A stretch of DNA of 64,000 bases from Acidobacteriota bacterium (lineage in GTDB: Bacteria; Acidobacteriota; Terriglobia; Bryobacterales; Bryobacteraceae). Position 1 is the first letter of the stretch. Each line of letters begins with the position of its first letter. Shown here piece after piece: positions 17,088-25,910 of this stretch. The stretch covers positions 62,001 to 126,000 of the forward strand of contig JACTMJ010000031.1 of NCBI GenBank assembly GCA_014584705.1, in the 5' to 3' direction. Below the pieces are notes generated by a model. That model was given only the letters and a program-made list of their open reading frames with translations. It did not search any database and had not been told where the DNA came from. A program made the translations under genes and the position numbers.

Positions 17088-19202
17088 TTAATCCTTAAGC
17101 GCAAACGCCACATAGCTGCCGCCCGAAGGATTACGCCACTTGCCGCCGCCGGCGGCGATCACCACGTACTGCTTTCCATTCACCATGTAGGTGGCCGGCG
17201 TTGCATTGCCCGCCGCGGGGAGGGTATGCTCCCACAGCATTTTCCCGTTGAGCTTATCGAAGGCGCGGATCTTCTTGTCGTAGTTGGTGGCCGCGATAAA
17301 CAAAACGCCGCCTTTGGTCACCACAGGTCCGCCGTAATTCTCGCTGCCCGTATTCTTCATCCCCTTTTCTGCCAGGGCGGGGATCTCGCCGAGTGGCACC
17401 TTCCACGCATAATCGCCGGTGTTCAGATTGATCGCATTCAAGGTTCCCCATGGGGGCGTAATCACCGGGTAGCCGTCAGCGTCCTCGAAACGGATATAAC
17501 CGTCGAGGGTGTATTTGAGGAAGTACGGAGAAGTCTGGTCCGCGCTATCCGGCAGCGTCATGTTCTCTCCCGTCATGACGAAGCGCGTGATGGCGGCGAT
17601 GCGCTGGCCGCCAAGGTGCGCGAAGCCCGGCATTCTGCCGCGTCCCGCACGGATCACATGTTCCGTGGCGGCGCGGTCCGCTCGCTTCGCCAGATCTTTC
17701 AAGGCGGGGAACTCGGGCGGCACTCCGCTCAAGTCGTCTTTGTGGCAACTGGCGCAGTTCGCGGAATAGAGGTTCTTGCCTGTCTGGGGTCCGCGCGAAC
17801 GCGCCCGCTCCACCAGTTTCACTACCCAGGCCATTTCGTTCGCGTTGACGTAATAGAGGCCCGTCTCCGGATCAAAGGCTTGCCCGCCCCACTCCGCGCC
17901 GCCGTCGAACCCTGGCAGGAGAATGGTTCCCTGAAGGCTGGAGGGCGTAAACTGCGGCCCATTGCGATAGCCCTTGAAGCGCTTGAGCACATCCGCGTGA
18001 ACCTCGGGAGTGCGGTTGGATACCATCTCTTCCGTGAATTGCTGGCGGGCGAAGGGTTCCGGTTTCAAGGGCAGCACTTGCGTCTTGGCCAGCACTTCGC
18101 CGGGAATGTCGGAGGGCGGGACAGGCACTTCTTCGAAGGGGAACAGGCTCTCCCCGGTCTCGCGGTCAAACACCCAAACGAAGCCGGACTTCGTCGCCTG
18201 CGCGACGGCGGCGATCTTCTTCCCGTTGCGCTCCACGGTGACGAGAGCGGGCGCGGAGGGCAGATCGCGGTCCCAGGTATCGTGTTTGACGAACTGGAAA
18301 TGCCACTTGCGTTGTCCTGTGTTTGCATCAAGAGCAAGCAGCGTGTCCGCGAACAGGTTGTCCCCTACTCGATTCGCACCATAGAAGTCCGATGCAGCGG
18401 AACCTGTTGGAGCAAAGACGATGCCCCGCTCCGCGTCAAGCGTCAGCCCGCTCCAGCTATTGGCTCCGCCCAGCATCTTCCATGCTTCGGGCGGCCAGGT
18501 ATCGTAGCCGAACTCGCCGGGGTGCGGGATCGTGTGAAACTGCCAGCGAAGCTTCCCGGTGCGGACGTCAAAGGCGCGAATATCGCCGGGAGCGGCTGGA
18601 AGCCCTTCGCTCACAATGCTGCCAAGAATCAACAGATCTTTGTAGATCACGCCGGGCGTGGAGACGGAAACCGTCACCAGGTCAACGTCGCGTCCGAGAC
18701 CCTCCCGCAGGTCAATGCGGCCGTTTACGCCGAAGCTCTCCACCGGCTTGCCGGTGGTTGCGTCTAACGCATAGAACCACTGCTCCACCGCGACGAAGAG
18801 GCGCTTGTCGTCGCCGCTTTCCCAATACTGAAGGCCGCGGCTGCGCTTCTTGCCGAGCACGGGTTGACCCTTGTAATGGTCGAAGCTCCAGATCTCTTTT
18901 CCGGTAGCGGCGTCGAGCGCAAAGACCCGTAACTTCGGGGAAACGCCATAGAGGATTCCATTGATGATCAGAGGATTGCACTGCATCTCGGAATCTTTGT
19001 ATGCATCGCCTGTATCGTAGGTCCAGGCCACATCCAAGTTGCCGACGTTTTCACGATTGATCTGGTCGAGAGTGGAGTAGCGGGAATTGGTCTCGTTCCC
19101 TCCATAGATTCGCCAGTCTACGTTCCTGGCGCTGGGGCCACAGCCGCTCAGTATCAGGAGCAACGGCAGCGCCGATGCCAGGAAGAGGGAAGTCTTGTTC
19201 AT
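17088..19202 (-). CDS. PQQ-dependent dehydrogenase with fused cytochrome c domain
   Basis: This 704-residue lipoprotein-type quinoprotein has the lipobox LLLILSGCG at its N-terminus. Beta-propeller blades with tryptophan-docking style repeats run through it: [55 protein letters not shown] cytochrome c insert near residue 480 has the haem motif CASCHKDD and a distal methionine region (GRMPGFAHL). The layout matches quinoprotein glucose/alcohol-type dehydrogenases of Acidobacteria and related phyla, which oxidise sugars or alcohols in the periplasm and pass electrons to the respiratory chain. The substrate is not determined. It is transcribed alone; no PQQ synthesis genes are in the window. Confidence 0.88.
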   Translation of the reverse strand: MNKTSLFLASALPLLLILSGCGPSARNVDWRIYGGNETNSRYSTLDQINRENVGNLDVAWTYDTGDAYKDSEMQCNPLIINGILYGVSPKLRVFALDAATGKEIWSFDHYKGQPVLGKKRSRGLQYWESGDDKRLFVAVEQWFYALDATTGKPVESFGVNGRIDLREGLGRDVDLVTVSVSTPGVIYKDLLILGSIVSEGLPAAPGDIRAFDVRTGKLRWQFHTIPHPGEFGYDTWPPEAWKMLGGANSWSGLTLDAERGIVFAPTGSAASDFYGANRVGDNLFADTLLALDANTGQRKWHFQFVKHDTWDRDLPSAPALVTVERNGKKIAAVAQATKSGFVWVFDRETGESLFPFEEVPVPPSDIPGEVLAKTQVLPLKPEPFARQQFTEEMVSNRTPEVHADVLKRFKGYRNGPQFTPSSLQGTILLPGFDGGAEWGGQAFDPETGLYYVNANEMAWVVKLVERARSRGPQTGKNLYSANCASCHKDDLSGVPPEFPALKDLAKRADRAATEHVIRAGRGRMPGFAHLGGQRIAAITRFVMTGENMTLPDSADQTSPYFLKYTLDGYIRFEDADGYPVITPPWGTLNAINLNTGDYAWKVPLGEIPALAEKGMKNTGSENYGGPVVTKGGVLFIAATNYDKKIRAFDKLNGKMLWEHTLPAAGNATPATYMVNGKQYVVIAAGGGKWRNPSGGSYVAFALKD

Positions 19203-19252
19203 GGGTAAGCCGTCTCGCGAAAAACGTCTCCCATTCTATGCGAAAGCGCCGC

Positions 19253-19267
19253 GGCGGGGAGCCCGCC
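19253..19267 (-). terminator. Possible aroA terminator
   Basis: A perfect GGCGGG/CCCGCC stem with a three-base loop lies 14 bases after the aroA stop codon, before the start of the PQQ dehydrogenase on the same strand. There is no strong T-run. Confidence 0.35.
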
Positions 19268-19280
19268 ACGGAGGGAATGC

Positions 19281-20561
19281 CTACCCGCGCAACTGATCGA
19301 CCGTGGTGTAGAACTCCGGAAAAGAAATCGCGGCCGCTTCCGCTTCCTCAATCGTCGAGTCTCCGTCGGCGGCGAGAGCGGCAACAGCGAACGACATCGC
19401 AATTCGATGGTCCCCATAGGAAGGGAAGACCCCGGACCGGAACCGGGATACGGGCTTCACGGCGAAGCCGTCAGAGAACTCTTCCACCTCCGCCCCGAGC
19501 AGCCGCAGGTTGTTGGCCACCGCGGCGATCCGGTCCGTTTCTTTCACCCGGAGTTCCCCCGCATTGCGCACCACCAGGCCGTCGCGGCTCGCGGCGCCCA
19601 GCACGGCGAGAATCGGAATCTCATCGATCAGCAGGGCGGGCAGGTCACCTTCGATCACGCCCCCTTTGAGCGCGCCATGCCGCACCTGAAGGTCGCCCAC
19701 CATCTCTCCATTCGTTCGTGAGAGATTCACGATGCGAATGTTCGCGCCGATGGAGATCAGGAAGTCGAGCAATGCCGTGCGGCTCGGGTTCAGACCGACC
19801 CCTTGGATCTGCAGTGAACTCTCCGGAATCAGAAGGGCGATCGCCAGAAAGAAGGCCGCGGAAGACAGATCACTCGGCACCACGAGGTCCCGCGCCGTGA
19901 GGCGGCTTCCGCCACGAACGGTAACGCGCGCGCCTCTCACCTGGATATCGGCCCCGAACTCTTCGAGCGCCAGTTCCGTGTGATCGCGCGTTTGAATGCG
20001 TTCGTTCACCGTGGTTTCGCCTTGAGCGAATAGCCCCGCCAGCAGCACGCAGGACTTCACCTGGGCGCTCGCCATCGGCGGCGCATATTCGATGCCGTTC
20101 AGCGTCCTGCCGAAGATGCGCAAGGGAGGGTATTTTTCGTCGCGGCCCTCGATCTTTGCGCCCATAAGGCGGAGCGGGTTCATGATGCGTTCCATGGGCC
20201 GCCGATTGAGAGACTCGTCGCCGAACATCTCGCAATCAAAGTTCTGCCCGGCCAGAATCCCGGAGAGCAGGCGCATCGTAGTGCCGGAGTTGCCGGCGTC
20301 GACGGGAGCGGCGGGAGCCTGGAGACCTCGTGCGCCGACGCCTTCCACGGTCACTGTGGTGCCATTCACCGTAATCTTCGCGCCTAGGGAGCGCATCGCT
20401 CCGAGCGTGCTGTGGCAATCAGCTCCGCTGGCATAGTTGGCAATTCGCGAAGTTCCCTCGGCCAGGGCGGTGAGCATGCCGTAGCGATGAGAGATTGACT
20501 TGTCGCCGGGCAGACGAATTGCGGCATTGAACGGCGTTAGCGGGGAGATTTTCTGATTCAT
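19281..20561 (-). CDS. aroA: 3-phosphoshikimate 1-carboxyvinyltransferase (EPSP synthase)
   Basis: This enzyme of the shikimate pathway transfers enolpyruvyl from PEP to shikimate-3-phosphate. The 426 residues show the family signatures: LPGDKSISHRYGMLTALAEG near the N-terminus, GNSGTTMRLLSGILAGQ (the PEP-site loop) and LRVKETDRIAAVANNLRLLG near the C-terminus, then GDHRIAMSFAVAALA. The frame extends to 20627, but ATG 20561 has a GGAAG site 8 bases upstream and matches family N-termini. It is a single gene; no other aro genes are nearby. Confidence 0.95.
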   Translation of the reverse strand: MNQKISPLTPFNAAIRLPGDKSISHRYGMLTALAEGTSRIANYASGADCHSTLGAMRSLGAKITVNGTTVTVEGVGARGLQAPAAPVDAGNSGTTMRLLSGILAGQNFDCEMFGDESLNRRPMERIMNPLRLMGAKIEGRDEKYPPLRIFGRTLNGIEYAPPMASAQVKSCVLLAGLFAQGETTVNERIQTRDHTELALEEFGADIQVRGARVTVRGGSRLTARDLVVPSDLSSAAFFLAIALLIPESSLQIQGVGLNPSRTALLDFLISIGANIRIVNLSRTNGEMVGDLQVRHGALKGGVIEGDLPALLIDEIPILAVLGAASRDGLVVRNAGELRVKETDRIAAVANNLRLLGAEVEEFSDGFAVKPVSRFRSGVFPSYGDHRIAMSFAVAALAADGDSTIEEAEAAAISFPEFYTTVDQLRG

Positions 20562-20634
20562 GAAGGATCTTCCCATTCTAGCCGACCGGGATCTGAAACC
20601 CTTCCTTCGAGACTTCCGGGGGTGCAAAACACAA

Positions 20635-20666
20635 GGGGCGCGGCAGCCTACCGGCGTCCGCGCCCC
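20635..20666 (-). terminator. Intrinsic terminator of the winged-helix regulator gene
   Basis: A perfect 9-bp stem, GGGGCGCGG/CCGCGCCCC with a 14-base loop, lies just past the stop codon at 20690. On the minus strand it is followed by the T-rich run TTGTGTTTTG. This is the best intrinsic terminator in the window. Confidence 0.7.
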
Positions 20667-20689
20667 GTACCGGAATTCATGGTTGCCGT

Positions 20690-21073
20690 CTAGATGCTCA
20701 TATAGACCGGCGTCTGGAAGTGCGTGTTGAGAGGCTTCTGGAGGCGATACTCCTGGAAACGGTAGCCGACGCTGAAGACCGTCTCAATGTAGGAATCTCC
20801 GAATGGTGCCAGTTTCTTGCGAAGGCGGCGAATGTGGACGTCGAGGGTTCGCGTGCGCACGTCGCGGCCGTAACCCCAGACGCGAAACAGAAGGATGTCA
20901 CGAGGGACAATTTCACCCTGATTCTGAACCATGAGCGCCAGCAGATTGAACTCCTTGCGTGTGAGCGAAACCTCGATACCATCGAGGAAAACTTCCGCAC
21001 GGTTGTAGTCGATCGTCAGGTGCTTATCCTGGTAAGGCGCCAAATACGTTGAATTTAAATACCCAGCCAACAT
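20690..21073 (-). CDS. Stand-alone OmpR-type winged-helix regulator (no receiver domain)
   Basis: The 127 residues are almost entirely a Trans_reg_C DNA-binding domain: a beta strand AEVFLDGIEVSLT, then KEFNLLALMVQNQGEIVPRD, the recognition region TRTLDVHIRRLRKKL and the wing IETVFSVGYRF. No receiver or kinase partner is encoded, so it must be controlled by level, by a ligand or by protein contact and not by phosphorylation. An imperfect palindrome at 21108-21130 lies just upstream and could be an autoregulatory site. Its own terminator follows. The target genes are unknown. Confidence 0.8.
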   Translation of the reverse strand: MLAGYLNSTYLAPYQDKHLTIDYNRAEVFLDGIEVSLTRKEFNLLALMVQNQGEIVPRDILLFRVWGYGRDVRTRTLDVHIRRLRKKLAPFGDSYIETVFSVGYRFQEYRLQKPLNTHFQTPVYMSI

Positions 21074-21479
21074 TGTTTTGTCTCGTCTTGTTTTTTGGTT
21101 TTACAATAAGTACCAGAGGGCCTAGTACTTTTGTAGCTTCAGTTTACGAATTTGTTCGGTTGCATTCAAGAGTTGTGACAGAATTTCATCACTTTTCCCG
21201 TTCTGGGACAGTGAACTCGCGAAGAAACAGGAAAGCTTTTGTAAACCATCCATTGCATCGTGGAACGGAATCGAGGCTTTCGGAGGGCGGTTTCGAAGGC
21301 GTTCTAATTTTTCACGTACCCATTCGGGGAGCGCGCTTTTTCGGAGTCGACAATGGGGAGACAGGCATTCCGCTCCCGGAGTCCTCTCGACGCGCGGAAT
21401 GGCATAAGATGGGGAAATTCCGATTCGATGATGCCCGCACGGGCGGCCAACGATCCGGAGAACTAAGGAAGGGCATTGC
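21074..21479. other. Intergenic region between divergent regulator and glycosylasparaginase genes
   Basis: This stretch of about 400 bases must hold both divergent promoters. It contains the palindrome at 21108-21130 and a weak small minus-strand frame (21122-21481). The sequence next to the regulator (21074-21106) is T-rich on the plus strand. No clear -35/-10 pair could be assigned and no RNA gene was recognised. Confidence 0.5.
21108..21130. promoter_or_regulatory. Palindrome upstream of the winged-helix gene
   Basis: AAGTAC and GTACTT form a perfect inverted repeat separated by 11 bases, 35 bases upstream of the regulator's ATG. Spacing of about two turns, centre to centre, would suit a dimeric winged-helix protein. 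It also overlaps the stop of the weak frame ending at 21122. Its role is inferred from position only. Confidence 0.3.
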
Positions 21480-21481
21480 AT
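21122..21481 (-). CDS. Doubtful small hypothetical protein
   Basis: This is a 119-residue frame from ATG 21481, immediately back-to-back with the glycosylasparaginase start. The last 75 residues look protein-like: ALPEWVREKLERLRNRP, then helix-rich sequence ending ATEQIRKLKLQKY. The first 40 or so residues do not, and no ribosome binding site is seen. Either a real start lies at a non-standard codon inside the frame, or the gene is a remnant. No family is recognised. Confidence 0.25.
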   Translation of the reverse strand: MQCPSLVLRIVGRPCGHHRIGISPSYAIPRVERTPGAECLSPHCRLRKSALPEWVREKLERLRNRPPKASIPFHDAMDGLQKLSCFFASSLSQNGKSDEILSQLLNATEQIRKLKLQKY

Positions 21482-22601
21482 GATTCGACGCAGAGACTGG
21501 CTACTTTCCTCGTTTGCAGGTGGTGCGCTGCCCGCTGCCGCGTTGGCCCAAAGCGGAGCACGCCCCAGAAACATCGTCGTGGCAAGTGCAAATGGAATGA
21601 TCGCCTGTGCTCGCGCCATGCAGATGCTGAAGGCGGGCAGGGATACGCTCGATGCCGTGGTCGCGGGCGTGAACATGGTGGAAGATGATCCGAACGACAG
21701 TTCGGTGGGGTATGGCGGCCTGCCGAACGAAGATGGCGTCGTGGAACTGGATGCTTCCTTGATGCACGGTCCTACGCGAAGAGCGGGCGCTGTGGGCTCG
21801 CTGCGCAACATCAAGCATGCCTCCAGCGTGGCAAAAGTCATCATGGAACAGACTGACCACGTGATGCTGGTGGGCGAGGGCGCTCTCCGCTTCGCGCGAA
21901 TGCACGGTTTTCCGGAGGAGGAACTGCTTACGGAAAAATCACGCCTCGCCTGGTTGGTTTGGAAACAATCCCTGCGGGATGGAAACGGTCACAACAATTG
22001 GCGAGATGGCCTGGATTCTCCGAACTGGCAGCCGGAGCAGATCGGCGATCTAAAGAAGCGCTTTCCTCACGCAGATGCGGCCACGCTGGCATGGGCGCTC
22101 GACAAGGCGCTGCATCCGCCTACCGGGACGATCAATTGCCTCGCGCTCAATGCGAAGGGAGAGATGTCCGGCGTTACCACGACGAGTGGGCTGGCCTGGA
22201 AAATCCCCGGCCGCGTGGGCGATTCGCCCATTATCGGCGCAGGCGTTTACGTTGACCAGGACGTTGGAGGCGCGGGTTCCACAGGGCGCGGTGAGGAGAA
22301 CATTCGCATCTGTGGAGCGCATGCGGTGGTGGAGAATATGCGCCAGGGAATGGAACCCAAAGACGCCGTTCTCGATGCACTGAAGAGAATCAGCCGAAAC
22401 TTCAATCACGACAAGAAGCGGTTGATGATGTTCGACATCAACTTCTATGCCCTGCGAAAGGATGGCGCCTTCGCGGGGGGCTCCCTTTGGAACGGGCGAC
22501 GATGGGCGAGCGACGGGAGTTTCGTTTCAACCAAATTTGCCGTCAATGACGGAGCCGAGAGCCGTCTTGAAGAGTGTGTTTATCTCTACGAAAGACACTA
22601 G
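21480..22601 (+). CDS. N4-(beta-N-acetylglucosaminyl)-L-asparaginase (glycosylasparaginase), exported
   Basis: This 373-residue Ntn-hydrolase cleaves the sugar-asparagine amide bond of N-linked glycopeptides after self-processing into two chains. It has a Tat-like leader (RRRDWLLSSF and a hydrophobic run ending ALAQ). The family strands GRDTLDAVVAGVNMVEDDP and VGYGGLPNEDGVVELDA follow. The processing site is at G216-T217 (PTGTINCLALN); Gly replaces the usual Asp before the catalytic Thr. Downstream are the substrate-binding GRVGDSPIIGAGVYVD and GAGSTGRGE. It probably acts in the periplasm on glycoprotein or glycan-peptide scavenging. A strong hairpin follows at 22635-22668. Confidence 0.92.
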   Translation: MIRRRDWLLSSFAGGALPAAALAQSGARPRNIVVASANGMIACARAMQMLKAGRDTLDAVVAGVNMVEDDPNDSSVGYGGLPNEDGVVELDASLMHGPTRRAGAVGSLRNIKHASSVAKVIMEQTDHVMLVGEGALRFARMHGFPEEELLTEKSRLAWLVWKQSLRDGNGHNNWRDGLDSPNWQPEQIGDLKKRFPHADAATLAWALDKALHPPTGTINCLALNAKGEMSGVTTTSGLAWKIPGRVGDSPIIGAGVYVDQDVGGAGSTGRGEENIRICGAHAVVENMRQGMEPKDAVLDALKRISRNFNHDKKRLMMFDINFYALRKDGAFAGGSLWNGRRWASDGSFVSTKFAVNDGAESRLEECVYLYERH

Positions 22602-22634
22602 CAACGTAGGTTCTCAACCTTGCCTCCCACGAAA

Positions 22635-22668
22635 GAGGGCAAACGAAGGGTCAATTTCGTTTGCCCTC
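22635..22668 (+). terminator. Long stem-loop after the glycosylasparaginase gene
   Basis: GAGGGCAAACGAA and TTCGTTTGCCCTC form a perfect 13-bp stem with an 8-base loop, 33 bases past the stop. There is no T-run after the stem, so it may work as a Rho-assisted terminator or an mRNA 3' stabiliser. Confidence 0.6.
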
Positions 22669-22689
22669 TCCTGAAAGTGCTTCCATTCT

Positions 22690-22719
22690 TTGACCGCCGC
22701 TCCAGCGCTGCGCTACAAT
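22690..22719 (+). promoter_or_regulatory. Sigma-70-type promoter of the initiator tRNA gene
   Basis: A -35 box TTGACC (22690-22695) and a -10 box TACAAT (22714-22719) are separated by 18 bases. Transcription would begin at or next to the mature 5' end of the tRNA at 22725. The boxes match consensus at 5 of 6 positions each. Confidence 0.7.
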
Positions 22720-22724
22720 CGGAC

Positions 22725-22801
<77 letters not shown>

Positions 22802-23115
22802 ACCTCCCCCACCCGTAAGCGCCTTCCGCTCAAGCCCTTCTCTGTCGCCCCCGGCCGATTTGTCACATATCGCTGTGGTGGGATTGAGTTCACTTGGCCC
22901 TCGCAAGCTGTGCGGCTCAAACTGACCTAGTTCGGGCTCCATCCAAGTTGCGCGTTCTCCGCGAAGAGGGTTCGCGACAGGCCATGCCGTATGCGTTCAT
23001 AGATGTTGAATCCCTCAGCGTTTGGCTGTCAGTGAAACTCGTTGCCCCACGATAGATCGATCGCCGCCATGATTGCATTAGCCACTACGCCGTCCGCGCC
23101 AACTTCTCTCGAGGA
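22802..23115. other. Intergenic stretch with no recognised feature
   Basis: About 310 bases lie between the tRNA and the convergent carboxylesterase gene. No reading frame of any length, no clear terminator after the tRNA, and no repeat or insertion-sequence end was seen. Confidence 0.5.
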
Positions 23116-24753
23116 CTAGTCGGCCCTTCTGCCCGATTCGGTGGCCAATTGCATCACATCCAGCCGCTTCTTTCGGACATCCGAGATTTGGCCCGCGGTG
23201 CCATCGGGATGGAAATCGAAGATCAAATCCTTGCTGGGGTCGTAACGCGGCCATTCGGGCAGTCCGGGGCCGTTGGGGTCCCCGGTTCTGGCAAAGTTGA
23301 CCCAATAGCGTTGCATCATTCGAGAAACCTCCCAATCCTCCGGCGATGGAGAGGAGCCGGGGCGAGCCGCCAAGGTTCCGAACACGACGCTGACTTCACC
23401 GCCGTGCAGCGCCCCAGCGAGCATCCGCTCTCGCATCGCGGTCGCGACGTACGAGAAACGGTAGAGGTAGGCTGGAGAACCATTGGCCGCGAACGCAGTG
23501 GCGGCGAAACGGGCGGGTTCGGCCTGGCCGAAGTCGTCGTTCGCCCTCGTGACCATGGCGGCCAAATCCGTCGTTCCATCCGGATCGTACGCGGCCCTTG
23601 CCTGTTCGCGCCACTTCCCGAACCGGGCGAAAAACTGCTCCTTCGTCGTGGCCTTCACCCGGTTCCCCGCGGTGTCGGCGCTGTTGCTGCCGGCGATGAT
23701 CGGAACCCGTGGCTGGTGTCTGGCCTTGTAGGCGGTCTCGGCCGTCTCGGTAATGAGCTTGCCGTCGAGGATGGGCGTCGTCTCGTAGGAAGGGCCGCGA
23801 GCGCCGGGTTGGGCCGTCGCTCCGCCGCGCAGGACCTCTTCGGCACCGAGGGCGCGCAATTTGGCTAGCGCGGCCGCATCCGTGCCCTCGATCCCCATCG
23901 AGCGCGCGAACTCGACCCCGATCGTCTCGGCCGACACCGGATAGTTGGGATCGACTCCATCTTCCCGCAACGGTCGCGCCGTGAGGACGCTGTCACGCGA
24001 GCCTCCAGACTCGATGATGGCCTTGTGGAACAAGCCGCGCGCCATCGGTGAAGCAAGCATGCTGTGGACGGAGACGCCGCCCGCGGAGAATCCAAAAATC
24101 GTGACGTTGTTCGGGTCGCCGCCGAACGCGGCGATGTTGCGCTTGATCCATTGCAGCGCGGCGATCTGGTCCATGTACGCGTAGTTGCCTTTCGCCTCTT
24201 CGGGCCGCTCGCGGCTCAACGCGGGGAATGCGAAGAATCCGAAACGCCCCAGGCGGTAATTGAACGTGACCAGAACGACACCCTGTTTCGCGAACGGGAC
24301 GCCTGATGTTTGAGGCGAAGAACCGGAACCGCCAACGAAGCCTCCGCCATGGATCCAGACCATGACGGGCAGATTCGCTTTCGGTCCGGCGCTCGCGGGA
24401 TGCCAGACATTCAGGTACAGACAGTCCTCGGAGGGCGATGGTTCCCCATTGGCACCGGCTGGCGGTGGCGGGCCAAACCGGCCCTGCATGCAGTTGGCCC
24501 CGAATGTTGATGCATCGCGAACTCCCTCCCACGGCGCAACCGGCCGCGGCGGTCTCCACCTCAGTTCACCGACCGGCGGCGCGGCGAAGGGAATGCCCTT
24601 AAACGACACGACGCCGTCTTCGACCGTTCCTTGCACCTGGCCGCTGTCCACGCGCACCACAATAGCGGTCCGCGCCGGGCAGAGACTCACGACCGCCAGC
24701 GAACACGCCAGAAGCCTCCACAGCGTCTGGAATCCGTATCGTTTTCCGTGCAT
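23116..24753 (-). CDS. Type-B carboxylesterase, secreted
   Basis: This 545-residue enzyme of the cholinesterase/para-nitrobenzyl esterase family hydrolyses carboxylic esters. It has a signal peptide (WRLLACSLAVVSLCPA). Family blocks are visible: GTVEDGVVSFKGIPFAAPPV, SEDCLYLNVW, the oxyanion loop VMVWIHGGGFVGGSG, and the nucleophile elbow GFSAGGVSVH preceded by FGGDPNNVTI. A catalytic acid and a His (GALHGGEVSVVFG region) follow in the last third. It is the last gene of a four-gene operon (gap of 20 bases from the upstream hydrolase) that also encodes two other alpha/beta hydrolases and a cupin-CMD protein, under the divergent AraC regulator. Confidence 0.9.
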   Translation of the reverse strand: MHGKRYGFQTLWRLLACSLAVVSLCPARTAIVVRVDSGQVQGTVEDGVVSFKGIPFAAPPVGELRWRPPRPVAPWEGVRDASTFGANCMQGRFGPPPPAGANGEPSPSEDCLYLNVWHPASAGPKANLPVMVWIHGGGFVGGSGSSPQTSGVPFAKQGVVLVTFNYRLGRFGFFAFPALSRERPEEAKGNYAYMDQIAALQWIKRNIAAFGGDPNNVTIFGFSAGGVSVHSMLASPMARGLFHKAIIESGGSRDSVLTARPLREDGVDPNYPVSAETIGVEFARSMGIEGTDAAALAKLRALGAEEVLRGGATAQPGARGPSYETTPILDGKLITETAETAYKARHQPRVPIIAGSNSADTAGNRVKATTKEQFFARFGKWREQARAAYDPDGTTDLAAMVTRANDDFGQAEPARFAATAFAANGSPAYLYRFSYVATAMRERMLAGALHGGEVSVVFGTLAARPGSSPSPEDWEVSRMMQRYWVNFARTGDPNGPGLPEWPRYDPSKDLIFDFHPDGTAGQISDVRKKRLDVMQLATESGRRAD

Positions 24754-24773
24754 CGCGACTCCTCTTCCTCGCG

Positions 24774-25856
24774 CTAGTCCAGCTTCTTTTCCGACAGGAA
24801 CTCTGACATCAATTCCGCCACCCGCTCGTTATTCAAGTCCGAGAACGGGAAGTGTGTGTTTCCTCGGACTCCCACCTCCGGAAGGTGCACAACGGTCACG
24901 TCGCCACCGTGCCGGTTGACGGTGTCGCGCCACTTCCGCGCCATTTCCAGCCGGACTCGCCAGCCGTCCTGACCCGGGTTGTCGCTGGGCGTCTCCGGAA
25001 TGAAATCCCCGTAGAAAATGACGATGGGGATTCTGGTTAGCTTCATGAACTCGGCCATGGGTACGCCGATGGCGGCAAGCGTTCCACCTGAACTTGGGAG
25101 CGGCTCGGGAACTTCGCCTTCGGGAAACAGGAAGCCGCTACCCGGTTCATACGACACGATGCCTCGCACATTCGCGGACTTGAGGACGGTTAGCCATCCG
25201 AGTCCGCCGCCTTGCGAGTGAGTAACAAAGACCGCCGGCCCGATCTTGTTGAACAAGGCGGCGAACGCATCGGAGTTCACTTCGGGGTCGTACGGGCCAA
25301 CGTTCGGCGTCATCTGACGAAAATACTGGTTGAGCGCTTCGGGGTCCTTCGAGAACTGGACGCCTGGGAAATACTCCGGCCAGATGCCTACCCGGAACGT
25401 GTTGAACCATCCCTGCTCGTCGGGTGTGGCGTCAATTGTCGCGGAGACGGTGCCGCGTCCCGCGTCGCCGCGGCGCGGCTGGTCGATCAGATAGACCGGG
25501 AACCGCCGGCGAAGAAAGATGGTCTGGAAACCCTCCCGGCCATCGGGCGTGGTTTCCCACGTCTTCGAGAACTGCCCGGTGCCGTGCAAGAACACGAGCG
25601 GGAACTTCCGCCGATTCACCGGGATTTGGTAGAAGACATACGCATGGTCGCCGTGCAGGGTTTGTCCGGCGGGAGTCGGCTGTCTAGGGTTGAACGTTCC
25701 GGGATTTGTAATCACTTTGCCGCCCACGGCGAAGCTGCCCTGTTCCTCGATCGACAACGGCTCCCGCGCCGTTGCCGGTTGGGCAAACATGCCCGAGAGA
25801 ACGAGCGATGCGGCATACAGGAGCAGCGTCGCGTCGCGATCGGTTCGGTTCCTCAT
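24774..25856 (-). CDS. Alpha/beta hydrolase, secreted esterase-like
   Basis: This protein of about 360 residues has a signal peptide (LLLYAASLVLSGMFAQPATA). The alpha/beta-hydrolase core reads KFPLVFLHGTGQFSKTWE (oxyanion region), then FVTHSQGGGLGWL with Ser in GHSQG-type context (nucleophile elbow THSQGG). A C-terminal His is likely in GNTHFPFSDLNNE. Relatives are annotated only as alpha/beta hydrolases or esterases. Of two adjacent ATGs (25859 and 25856) the second is chosen because GGAGGGG then sits 5 bases upstream. It is the third gene of the operon, 54 bases after the preceding one. The substrate is unknown. Confidence 0.82.
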   Translation of the reverse strand: MRNRTDRDATLLLYAASLVLSGMFAQPATAREPLSIEEQGSFAVGGKVITNPGTFNPRQPTPAGQTLHGDHAYVFYQIPVNRRKFPLVFLHGTGQFSKTWETTPDGREGFQTIFLRRRFPVYLIDQPRRGDAGRGTVSATIDATPDEQGWFNTFRVGIWPEYFPGVQFSKDPEALNQYFRQMTPNVGPYDPEVNSDAFAALFNKIGPAVFVTHSQGGGLGWLTVLKSANVRGIVSYEPGSGFLFPEGEVPEPLPSSGGTLAAIGVPMAEFMKLTRIPIVIFYGDFIPETPSDNPGQDGWRVRLEMARKWRDTVNRHGGDVTVVHLPEVGVRGNTHFPFSDLNNERVAELMSEFLSEKKLD

Positions 25857-25910
25857 CATTTCCCCTCCATTCACGGTCAGCGGGTGTGGCACTCCGTGCA
25901 AGGTGCCTCG

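Noticed and set aside
17082-18767. A 561-codon plus-strand frame
   Set aside because: Antisense to the PQQ dehydrogenase, with no recognisable motif. The minus-strand gene has a lipobox, propeller repeats and a haem motif.
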